DNA of 6,179 nt from Candidatus Omnitrophica bacterium CG07_land_8_20_14_0_80_50_8 (GTDB taxonomy: Bacteria; Omnitrophota; Gorgyraeia; 2-02-FULL-51-18): contig PEWW01000140.1 of assembly GCA_002779345.1 (NCBI GenBank), positions 1 through 6,179 of the forward strand. Reading direction: 5' to 3'. The position numbers and the translations under genes are program-made. Position 1 is the first letter of the stretch; the number at the start of each line of letters is the position of its first letter. The notes beneath the pieces were generated by a model that worked only from the letters and a program-made list of their open reading frames with translations, had not been told where the DNA came from and did no database searches. Positions 1 through 5,739 of the stretch are shown in pieces.

Positions 1-546
1 GCGTCCCTCAAAGCGGTCTCGGACCAGTGGCTTCGTTCGAAGCACGCGCGCGAGAAGCATTTCTCGCTGGGTTCCTTCAACGAAAATTATTTAAAAAATT
101 TCCCTATCGCCGTGGTTCGATTGCACGGAGAAATTTTTGCCTTTGCCAATATTTGGACGAACGCCGCGCGTACTGAATTTTCGGCGGATCTCATGCGCTA
201 TAGACCGCAAAATACGCCCGGTGGTATCATGGATTATCTTTTCGCGAATCTGATTGTTTGGGGGCAGACGCAGGCGGGTTTTGAATGGATGAACCTCGGG
301 ATGGCTCCGCTTTCTGGATTGGAGAACCATGAGTTTTCACCTCTTTGGCTCCGGCTTGGGAGCCTAGTTTACAGACACGGGGAGCATTTTTATAATTTTC
401 AAGGCCTGCGGCAGTACAAAGAAAAATTTTGTCCGCGGTGGGAACCCAAGTATTTGGCATCCCCCGGAGGCTTGGCCGTGCCTAAAATCCTGGCCGATAT
501 TTCTGTTTTAATCTCAGGATCCGTTCGGGGAATTTTATTTAGATAA
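1..546 (+). CDS. MprF-like phosphatidylglycerol aminoacyltransferase (DUF2156), C-terminal part, 5'-truncated
   Basis: The reading frame is open from base 1 to the TAA at 544-546, giving 181 residues of a longer protein whose start lies outside the window. The sequence matches the end of the DUF2156 domain of MprF proteins: a strand like VRLHGEIFAFANIW, then PGGIMDYLF, then the hallmark NLGMAPLSGLE, then YRHGEHFYNFQGLRQYKEKF and WEPKYLASPGG close to the C-terminus. In the family this cytoplasmic GNAT-fold domain transfers an amino acid (usually lysine or alanine) from aminoacyl-tRNA to phosphatidylglycerol. An N-terminal membrane flippase is often fused to it. Whether this gene carries the membrane part cannot be seen, and some DUF2156 proteins stand alone. 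The amino acid used cannot be told from this fragment. The next gene begins 16 nt after the stop, so the two are probably co-transcribed. Confidence 0.85.
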   Translation, partial: ASLKAVSDQWLRSKHAREKHFSLGSFNENYLKNFPIAVVRLHGEIFAFANIWTNAARTEFSADLMRYRPQNTPGGIMDYLFANLIVWGQTQAGFEWMNLGMAPLSGLENHEFSPLWLRLGSLVYRHGEHFYNFQGLRQYKEKFCPRWEPKYLASPGGLAVPKILADISVLISGSVRGILFR

Positions 547-562
547 AAGAGGAGTTTTGTTT

Positions 563-1336
563 ATGAGCCAAAAGAAAACCGTTTTTATTATTGACGACGA
601 GCCAAACTATCGTGAAATGTTGGGTACTTTTCTTATGTCTTCCGGCTACCGGGTGATGACGGCCTGCGATGGCGAAGAGGCGTTAGCGCTTTTAAAACAA
701 ACACAGCCTGATCTGATCATCCTGGACATGCAAATGCCTAAAATGGGGGGTGTTGCTTTTTATAACCGTATCCTTACGCCGGCGGGAAAATCCAAATACC
801 CCGTGATCGTGCTGACGGCGCGCACAAACCTTGAGGAGCTTTTCGCGGACCTTCCGGTGGATGCCTTTATCGCCAAGCCCTTCAAAATGGAAGAATTACT
901 GGCGCAAGTGCGGCAGGCCCTTCGTTCAAAACAAGTATTCGCCGGTATTCCGAAAACCATAAAAAAAACAAAAAAGGTCCTGCTGGTCGAAGATGACAAG
1001 GAGAAGTTTGATCACATTGTGGGAGAATTGGCCGCCTGCGGGTTTTTTGTGAATGGTGTCAGAAGCGGCGCCGAAGCGATCGCGCGCGCTCCAGCGGAGT
1101 CGCCGGATATCGTGCTGGCCAAATTGGCGCTTCCGGATATCTACGGTGATTTTCTTGCCATGGAGTTGAGGCAGGTACTCCGAGAGGACGCAAAGGTAGT
1201 TTTATATGCCAAATCGCGGCCCATGAATGACAGCGCTCTGGCCAAAAAAATATACGATCGAATCAGTGCTTTTAAATTGATCGAATCGGACGACCCTCGC
1301 GAATTGGCCGTGGAGATGGTCAAATTGTTTGAATGA
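563..1336 (+). CDS. Tandem receiver-domain response regulator (second receiver degenerate), no output domain
   Basis: This 257-residue protein is two CheY-like domains joined by a lysine-rich linker (about residues 122-138). Domain 1 (residues 5-121) keeps the acidic pair D11/D12, the phospho-acceptor D55 in LIILDMQMP, T85 in VIVLTAR and K105 in AKPF, so it should accept phosphate from a histidine kinase. Domain 2 (residues 138-257) keeps E143/D144/D145, but the acceptor position is K187 (DIVLAKLALPD) and the Thr and Lys switch positions are not conserved. It is probably a pseudo-receiver for protein contacts. No DNA-binding or enzymatic domain follows, so output must go through a partner. 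ATG at 563 is preferred over an in-frame TTG at 557: GGAG at 551-554 sits 8 nt before the ATG but only 2 nt before the TTG. It starts 16 nt after the MprF-like gene. No cognate kinase is in view. Confidence 0.9.
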   Translation: MSQKKTVFIIDDEPNYREMLGTFLMSSGYRVMTACDGEEALALLKQTQPDLIILDMQMPKMGGVAFYNRILTPAGKSKYPVIVLTARTNLEELFADLPVDAFIAKPFKMEELLAQVRQALRSKQVFAGIPKTIKKTKKVLLVEDDKEKFDHIVGELAACGFFVNGVRSGAEAIARAPAESPDIVLAKLALPDIYGDFLAMELRQVLREDAKVVLYAKSRPMNDSALAKKIYDRISAFKLIESDDPRELAVEMVKLFE

Positions 1337-1353
1337 AGAGCTTGTGTTACAAT
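1325..1353 (+). promoter_or_regulatory. Putative sigma-70 promoter (extended -10) for the FmdB/hemerythrin/SOD unit
   Basis: TTGTTT at 1325-1330 is followed after exactly 17 bp by TACAAT at 1348-1353. A TG dinucleotide sits one base before the -10 (TGTTACAAT), making an extended -10 element. The -35 lies in the last codons of the response regulator. Transcription would begin near 1360, about 20 nt before the GTG of the FmdB-like gene. Spacing and context are good, but this is pattern reading only. Confidence 0.6.
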
Positions 1354-1380
1354 AAAACATACGAAAGGTAATTAAAGACC

Positions 1381-1590
1381 GTGCCGATTTTTGAATATCA
1401 ATGCGCGACCTGTAAACACGTGACTGCGTTTCTTGAGAGCCGCGCTGTCCGAACCCGGCATGCGTGCGAAAAATGCGGTTCCAAAGAAACGGTCAAGGTT
1501 TTTTCGGTGTTCGCGACGCAAACCAAAGCCTCCAAAAAGCTTGAATGCTCCGCGACTTGCGCAAATACCGCCTGTCCGAATTTTCAATAA
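1381..1590 (+). CDS. FmdB-family zinc-ribbon protein with extra C-terminal cysteines
   Basis: This small protein of 69 residues starts with GTG. The N-terminus MPIFEYQCATC is the classic opening of the FmdB/CxxC_CxxC_SSSS family, and the two knuckles C8-x2-C11 and C29-x2-C32 (CEKCG) would hold one zinc ion. FmdB proteins are named after a putative regulator near formylmethanofuran dehydrogenase, but their molecular role is mostly unknown. Here the ribbon is followed by a basic stretch and then by C56, C60 and C65 (CSATCANTACPNF), which could form a second metal or redox site. The GTG start is supported by the conserved N-terminus. The ribosome site is weak (AAAGG at 1364-1368, 12 nt upstream). 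It is the first gene after the promoter at 1325-1353 and lies 44 nt before the hemerythrin gene, so a link to metal or oxygen handling is plausible but inferred. Confidence 0.8.
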   Translation: MPIFEYQCATCKHVTAFLESRAVRTRHACEKCGSKETVKVFSVFATQTKASKKLECSATCANTACPNFQ

Positions 1591-1634
1591 AAGTGTTGAG
1601 GCCGCTTCCCGGCCCTTCAGAGGAGAAAAAGTCC

Positions 1635-2072
1635 ATGGATATCACGCAACTATTGTCAGTAGAGCATAAAGTGATTCTCCGCCAGGTGCATTATTTGGAA
1701 AAGCTCATGAAGGTCACCCGGTCAGAAAAGACGGTGTGCTGTCTTCGAGAAATGACTATGCTCATTGCGGATACGGTTCAGCGGCACTCGAGCCTTGAGG
1801 ACAAATTTTTATTTCCTGAGATCGGACGATATTTTAATGAGGAAAAAAATTTTATTGCGATGATGGAATTTGAACACGGTGAAATTTTGGGGATCATGCC
1901 GGTGTTAGAGAACGCGGACGATCCGAAATTAGTCAGAAAAGAGATTGAGAATTTTATCAAGTCGTTACGCTCGCATTTTTTAAAAGAGGAGACCTCTTAT
2001 TTTCCCTATGCGAAAAAAAAATTGGGGGTGAATCGCCTGCGGGTTTTAGGAAACAAGGCCATAAAAATCTAA
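1635..2072 (+). CDS. Hemerythrin HHE cation-binding domain protein
   Basis: The 145-residue all-helical protein fits a single four-helix hemerythrin-like bundle. Candidate di-iron ligands appear in the expected order: H11 (VEH), H51 and E55 (HSSLE), H81 (EFEHGE), and H114 and E118 (HFLKE), followed by YFPYAKK, which resembles the end of HHE domains. Proteins of this family bind O2 or NO, store iron or sense oxygen, and some are linked to repair of iron-sulfur centres; nothing here selects among these. No signal peptide or membrane segment is seen, so it is cytoplasmic. ATG at 1635 is chosen because AGAGGAG at 1619-1625 lies 9 nt upstream and the domain begins at once. The open frame extends back to 1545, but that stretch overlaps the FmdB gene and has no family match. 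The superoxide dismutase gene follows after 44 nt, so a shared role in oxygen defence is likely. Confidence 0.85.
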   Translation: MDITQLLSVEHKVILRQVHYLEKLMKVTRSEKTVCCLREMTMLIADTVQRHSSLEDKFLFPEIGRYFNEEKNFIAMMEFEHGEILGIMPVLENADDPKLVRKEIENFIKSLRSHFLKEETSYFPYAKKKLGVNRLRVLGNKAIKI

Positions 2073-2116
2073 GGAAATTTTTTCATAGAAAAAGTACAAA
2101 ACCGGAGGAGCTGCTC

Positions 2117-2761
2117 ATGGGAACCAAAAAAATAACGGGGCCTTTCAAACTACCGTCACTGCCCTACAATGACAACGCCTTGGCGCCTTACCTATCGGCG
2201 CAGACGTTGAGTTTTCATTACGGCAAGCATCATCAAACGTATGTGACCAAACTGAATGAATTGGTCCAGCCTACCGTGCTTGAGTCTGAAACGCTGGAGG
2301 GCATTATTAAACAAACGGCCGGTCAACCGGATAAAGCGCCCATTTTTAATAACGCGGCGCAGAGTTGGAATCACTCTTTCTACTGGAAATGCATGAAGGC
2401 CAACGGCGGCGGTAAACCCAATGGCGCCGTTGCGAATAAAATAGAATCCTCCTTTGGCGGTTATGATAAATTCAAGGAAGCGTTCGCGAAAGCGGCTCTC
2501 ACGCAATTTGGCAGCGGATGGGCGTGGCTAGTTTCGGACAAAGGCGCTCTCAAAGTCATCAAAACGCAAAATGCCGACACACCCATCGTTTCGGGGCTTA
2601 CACCGGTCCTGACCCTTGACGTCTGGGAACACGCCTATTACCTCGACTACCAGAACCGGCGCAGTGACTACATCCAGGCATTTTTGGATCATCTGGCCAA
2701 CTGGGATTTTGCGAACGAAAACATTTCGTGCGCCGCATCCAGTTCGTGCTGCCAAAAATAG
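2117..2761 (+). CDS. sodB: Superoxide dismutase, Fe (or Fe/Mn cambialistic) type
   Basis: This 214-residue enzyme converts superoxide to oxygen and hydrogen peroxide. The metal ligands are visible: H34 (SFHYGKHH), H86 (SWNHSFYW), and D168 and H172 in the family signature DVWEHAYYLDY. Q82 in NNAAQSWNH is the outer-sphere glutamine typical of the iron form (Gln69 of the E. coli Fe enzyme), where manganese enzymes usually have glycine. FGSGWAWLV and the QNADTP turn also fit the Fe/cambialistic group, though metal use cannot be proven from sequence. Without a signal peptide it should be cytoplasmic. GGAGGAG at 2104-2110 lies 6 nt before the ATG and is the strongest ribosome site of the cluster. 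The C-terminus is unusual: after the normal end near ANENI it adds C205, C211 and C212 in a short Ser/Cys-rich tail. Confidence 0.95.
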   Translation: MGTKKITGPFKLPSLPYNDNALAPYLSAQTLSFHYGKHHQTYVTKLNELVQPTVLESETLEGIIKQTAGQPDKAPIFNNAAQSWNHSFYWKCMKANGGGKPNGAVANKIESSFGGYDKFKEAFAKAALTQFGSGWAWLVSDKGALKVIKTQNADTPIVSGLTPVLTLDVWEHAYYLDYQNRRSDYIQAFLDHLANWDFANENISCAASSSCCQK

Positions 2762-2829
2762 CCGGGAAGACTCGCGGTAAAAAAGTTCAAAAAACGTAAA
2801 ATTATAGATGATATTTTTATTAAAATAGT

Positions 2830-2835
2830 TATACT
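2830..2835 (+). promoter_or_regulatory. Possible -10 element of the polyamine operon
   Basis: TATACT in a strongly AT-rich stretch (about 2781-2835) of the 130-nt gap between sodB and the homospermidine synthase gene. No convincing -35 hexamer lies 16-18 bp upstream (GATGAT at 17 bp). The AT-rich run could act as an UP element. The gap and the change of function suggest that a new transcript starts here. The exact site is uncertain. Confidence 0.35.
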
Positions 2836-2865
2836 ATGACAGAGAATCGAAAATAGGAGGTTTTG

Positions 2866-2895
2866 TTGCGCGGATATTTCAGGAAGTATTCATGA
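2866..2895 (+). CDS. Possible 9-codon leader ORF (MRGYFRKYS) coupled to homospermidine synthase
   Basis: A perfect AGGAGG at 2855-2860 lies too far (31 nt) from the synthase ATG to serve it. It lies 5 nt before a TTG at 2866 that opens a frame of nine codons. That frame stops with TGA at 2893-2895, which overlaps the synthase start as ATGA. This is the classic layout of translational coupling. The encoded peptide is basic and aromatic (2 Arg, 1 Lys, 2 Tyr, 1 Phe). The start is a TTG and the ORF is very short, so it could be chance. The strong Shine-Dalgarno with nothing else to serve is the main argument for it. Confidence 0.35.
   Translation: MRGYFRKYS
2881..2886 (+). promoter_or_regulatory. 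Proximal ribosome binding site of homospermidine synthase
   Basis: AGGAAG lies 5 nt before the ATG at 2892 and supports that start. No in-frame start codon is seen between this ATG and the AGGAGG at 2855-2860. This site lies inside the possible leader ORF, so ribosomes translating the leader would pass over it. Confidence 0.6.
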
Positions 2896-4400
2896 CGAAA
2901 TTTAAAGGTAAAATATTGATTATCGGCTGTGGCTCGGTTTCCCAATGCGCAGTTCCGCTGGTGCTCAAATTAATCGATGTGCCTCCGACGAATGTTACGG
3001 TCATGGATTTTTTAGATAACCGCCAGCGTATCAAAGATGCGTTGGCTCGGGGCATCCATTATGTGATTGACCGGATGACTGAGAAAAACTATTCCGAACT
3101 TTTGGGAAAATATGTCGGCCCCGGAGACATGATCCTTGATCTGGCCTGGAACATTGAGTGCCGGGTCATGCTGCAATGGTGCCGCGATCATGAAGTGTTG
3201 TATGTGAACACTTCGGTCGAGGAATGGGATCCCTACAAAGATTCCCAACGCAACGACCCCACCAAGTACACATTGTACGCACGTCACATGGAGGTTCGCC
3301 AAATGATTGACCGCTGGGGCGAGAGTGACGGCCCGACCTCGGTCGTGGATCACGGCGCGAATCCGGGACTGGTTTCTCATTTTACAAAATATGCGCTGGT
3401 TGACATCGCAAAAAAGATTTTGCAGGAAAAACCAAAGGACACAAGAAGAACCGCGCTTGAGAAGGCGCTTGCAAATGAAAATTTTGCCAGGCTTGCTCAG
3501 ATTGAGGACGTGAAGACGATTCACATCAGTGAACGCGATACGCAGATTACCAACCGTCCTAAAGAGGTCAACGAGTTTGTCAACACCTGGAGCATTGAGG
3601 GTTTTTATGAAGAAGGGGTCGCCCCGGCCGAGTTGGGATGGGGGACGCATGAACGTCACATTCCAAAAAAGGCTTTTTTTCATAAGATAGGCCCGCGGAA
3701 TCAAATTTGTCTTTCATCGATCGGCATGAAAACCTGGGTTCGTTCTTGGGTACCTTGCGGAGAAATCACAGGGATGGTGGTCCGTCACGGAGAAGCGTTT
3801 AGCATCTCGGATCACTTGACGGTTTGGGAAAAAGGGGTCGCTGTCTATCGGCCGACGGTTCATTACGCGTATTGTCCCAGCGATTCCGCGATCAATTCAC
3901 TGCATGAACTGGAAATGAGACAATTTATAATGCAGAAAAAACAAAGAATCATGAGAGATGAGATCACCAGCGGCCGGGATGAACTGGGGGTGTTGTTGAT
4001 GGGCCATGATTTTAAATCGTGGTGGACGGGAAGTCTTCTCGACATCGAGGAGTCTCGCCGGCTTGTGCCTCACCAGAACGCCACGACGCTGCAAGTGGCG
4101 ATTTCCGTGGTGGCCGCCGCGGTGTGGATGATCAAACACCCCAGAAGCGGTTTTCATTTGCCGGATGATATTGATTATAAAGAAATCCTCGACGTTGCCC
4201 TTCCCTATATAAGGCCGTTTGTTTCGGAGGCCGTGGATTGGACGCCGCTAAAAAATCTAAATTCAAAATACACAAAGTACGACCTCCCGCATATCAATCA
4301 CGCCGATGTCTGGCAGTTTACAACGTTTCTTATCGATCCGGCGGAAAGATTAAATAGCTATGTCCGAAACGGCATTCACGCTGAGCCCGCCAAAGTCTAA
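2892..4400 (+). CDS. hss: Homospermidine synthase
   Basis: This 502-residue cytoplasmic enzyme belongs to the saccharopine-dehydrogenase-like bacterial homospermidine synthases. It uses NAD+ to couple two putrescines (or putrescine and spermidine) into sym-homospermidine. The N-terminal Rossmann motif is clear (ILIIGCGSVSQC, residues 8-19). Family blocks follow in order: NTSVEEWDPY (E111), VDHGANPGLVSHF (N157), HISERDTQ (E214), NTWSIEGFYEEG (W233, E241) and PAELGWGTHE. By recall these match substrate-pocket residues of the Blastochloris viridis enzyme, including its cation-pi tryptophan W229; no alignment was run. The protein is somewhat longer than the roughly 480 residues usual for the family. 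After WQFTTFLI (474-481) it carries about 21 extra residues, and the final 13 are read from DNA shared with the start of the decarboxylase gene (41-nt overlap). Pairing with that decarboxylase, which can supply putrescine, strengthens the call. Confidence 0.92.
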   Translation: MTKFKGKILIIGCGSVSQCAVPLVLKLIDVPPTNVTVMDFLDNRQRIKDALARGIHYVIDRMTEKNYSELLGKYVGPGDMILDLAWNIECRVMLQWCRDHEVLYVNTSVEEWDPYKDSQRNDPTKYTLYARHMEVRQMIDRWGESDGPTSVVDHGANPGLVSHFTKYALVDIAKKILQEKPKDTRRTALEKALANENFARLAQIEDVKTIHISERDTQITNRPKEVNEFVNTWSIEGFYEEGVAPAELGWGTHERHIPKKAFFHKIGPRNQICLSSIGMKTWVRSWVPCGEITGMVVRHGEAFSISDHLTVWEKGVAVYRPTVHYAYCPSDSAINSLHELEMRQFIMQKKQRIMRDEITSGRDELGVLLMGHDFKSWWTGSLLDIEESRRLVPHQNATTLQVAISVVAAAVWMIKHPRSGFHLPDDIDYKEILDVALPYIRPFVSEAVDWTPLKNLNSKYTKYDLPHINHADVWQFTTFLIDPAERLNSYVRNGIHAEPAKV

Positions 4401-5523
4401 GGCCGACGGCAGCTTCGTCGAAAATCTTATCCGAGCGATGATGAAAAAGCATCGATCGCCGCTAGTGATTATCCGGCGCGCGGTGCTTGAAAAACAATAC
4501 CAACGTCTGCGCGAGTGCCTGCCGGAAGTGACTCCGTATTACGCGATCAAGGCCAACCCTCATCCGGCTGTTATTAAAGTCTTTATTAAGCTTGGCGCCA
4601 GCTTTGATGTGGCCAGTGCCTCAGAAATACGGCAGGTTTTAGCGCTGGGAGCGTCGCCCGCCAAAATTATTTTCGCAAACACGATCAAATCTATCGAGGA
4701 CATAGCATGCGCGCGAAGACGGCGTGTGAAGCTCATGACCTTTGACAACGAACCTGAGCTTTATAAGATCGCCAAAGTTTATCCCGGGGCCCAAGTGCTG
4801 GTCAGGATCAAAGTCGCCAATCTGGGCAGTGTGGTGGAGCTTTCGCTAAAATTCGGGGCCGACCCCGACCAAGGGTTCTATCTTTTACGCAAGGCAAAAA
4901 CGCTGGGGCTGGTGCCGATGGGAGTGAGTTTCCATGTAGGTTCACAGACCAGCAATGTGGAAAACTATCTGCAGGCGCTTGAGATGACAGCCGGGATTTT
5001 TAAGGAAGCGAAGGAAAACGGTGTGCTTCTAAAGATCGTGGATATCGGCGGCGGTTTTCCGATTCAACACTTTGACGACGAAGTAGGAGTCAATTTTGAA
5101 AGAATGGCCGCGCAAATTCGCCGTCAGATGAAGGCGTTGTTCGACAAACCGATACGGTTTATCGCCGAGCCCGGACGGTTCCTGGTAGGGCCGGCCGGAA
5201 TTTTGATTACACAAGTGATGGGACGGACCTTTCGCAACAACAAGAACTATTATTATTTGAATGACGGCGTTTACGCGGATTTTTCAGGCATGGTGTTTGA
5301 TCACTGCCGTTATGAATTTAAAACTCTGCGCCGCGGTCAAAAATTTTTAAGCGCGCTGGCGGGCCCCACTTGCGATTCGTTTGACACGCTGTCGCTGGAC
5401 GAGGAGATTCCCGAACTCTATGTGGGTGACGTCGTTTACGTCAAAAACATCGGGGCGTATTCCTGCGCCTCCGCGTGCGCTAATTTCAACGGTTTCCCGC
5501 CCGCCAAGCTTGTCCTGGTCTAG
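4360..5523 (+). CDS. PLP-dependent ornithine (or lysine/ornithine) decarboxylase, alanine racemase fold
   Basis: This 387-residue fold-type III decarboxylase has K64 in YYAIKANPHP as the PLP Schiff-base lysine, FDVASASE (82-89), HVGSQ (192-196), the phosphate-binding GGGFP (230-234), EPGR (270-273), the catalytic CDSFD block (C338, D339 in GPTCDSFD) and Y367 near NFNGF. These are the marks of the eukaryote-type ODC group rather than of diaminopimelate decarboxylase or biosynthetic arginine decarboxylase. The protein should act as a dimer that completes its site with C338/D339 from the neighbouring subunit. Ornithine is the likely substrate because the synthase upstream needs putrescine. Lysine, or carboxy(nor)spermidine as in CANSDH relatives, cannot be excluded. 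The start overlaps hss by 41 nt, with a modest GGAAAG 11 nt upstream, so translation is probably coupled. A downstream ATG pair at 4438 has no ribosome site. Confidence 0.88.
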   Translation: MSETAFTLSPPKSKADGSFVENLIRAMMKKHRSPLVIIRRAVLEKQYQRLRECLPEVTPYYAIKANPHPAVIKVFIKLGASFDVASASEIRQVLALGASPAKIIFANTIKSIEDIACARRRRVKLMTFDNEPELYKIAKVYPGAQVLVRIKVANLGSVVELSLKFGADPDQGFYLLRKAKTLGLVPMGVSFHVGSQTSNVENYLQALEMTAGIFKEAKENGVLLKIVDIGGGFPIQHFDDEVGVNFERMAAQIRRQMKALFDKPIRFIAEPGRFLVGPAGILITQVMGRTFRNNKNYYYLNDGVYADFSGMVFDHCRYEFKTLRRGQKFLSALAGPTCDSFDTLSLDEEIPELYVGDVVYVKNIGAYSCASACANFNGFPPAKLVLV

Positions 5524-5569
5524 AGGATGCCGTCACCGCTTGATGCAGATAGGGTGCTTTAATGAGGGT

Positions 5570-5727
5570 GTCACAGTCGCGAGGTTATCTCTCGCAGCGT
5601 TAAGCCGACGCGCATATAAAAATCTAACAAAATATGGTCATATCTTCGCATGTCGTCCACGCCAAGAGACTTGCTATGTATTTCATGCAAGCGTCGGTAA
5701 CGAGAGAGATGGCCTCGCGACTGTGGC
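5570..5727. repeat. Long imperfect inverted repeat (about 158 bp, palindromic element or structured RNA)
   Basis: The left arm (5570-5615) and the right arm (5685-5727) are reverse complements over nearly their full length. The outer 13 bp CACAGTCGCGAGG (5572-5584) is matched perfectly by 5713-5725. Further in, ATCTCTC, CGTTA, CCGACGC and GCAT recur in the same order, separated by small mismatches or 2-5 nt bulges. About 36 positions pair in all. The roughly 69-nt centre holds smaller hairpins. It fills most of the 216-nt gap between the decarboxylase and the GHL10-like gene. It could be a MITE-like remnant, a REP-type palindromic repeat or a transcribed structured element. No transposase or clear target duplication is seen. 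Confidence 0.65.
5670..5691. other. Small hairpin inside the inverted repeat
   Basis: CTTGC (5670-5674) pairs with GCAAG (5687-5691), and ATG (5676-5678) pairs with CAT (5684-5686). One T is bulged and the loop is TATTT. It would compete with the innermost pairing of the long repeat, so the element may fold in two ways. It has no T-tract and is not a typical intrinsic terminator. Confidence 0.4.
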
Positions 5728-5739
5728 TGCCGTTTCTCC

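Noticed and set aside
557..562. TTG at 557 as start of the response regulator
   Set aside because: It lies only 2 nt after the GGAG ribosome site, whereas ATG at 563 has proper spacing and the usual short receiver N-terminus.
1545..1634. Longer start for the hemerythrin protein at ATG 1545
   Set aside because: It would overlap the FmdB-like gene by 46 nt, add 30 residues with no family match, and ignore the well-placed AGAGGAG before ATG 1635.
2079..2093. TTTTTC/GAAAAA hairpin between the hemerythrin and SOD genes as a terminator
   Set aside because: The stem is 6 bp with a single G-C pair, the loop is 3 nt and there is no following T-tract. The gap is only 44 nt and the SOD gene has its own strong ribosome site, so co-transcription is more likely.
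3012..3704. Open frame of 230 codons on the - strand inside the homospermidine synthase gene
   Set aside because: It lies wholly antisense to a gene with clear family motifs, shows no recognisable protein features, and is explained by codon bias of the + strand gene.
5599..5628. GTTAAGC (5599-5605) and ATCTAAC (5622-5628), which fit the integron attC core consensus
   Set aside because: Their order is reversed relative to an attC site on either strand and they are only 16 bp apart. No integrase or cassette structure is seen.
5528..5733. TGCCGT direct repeat (5528-5533 and 5728-5733) as a possible target-site duplication around the palindrome
   Set aside because: The left copy is 36 bp outside the end of the inverted repeat arm, so it does not abut the element. 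A 6-bp match in 200 bp is easily chance.
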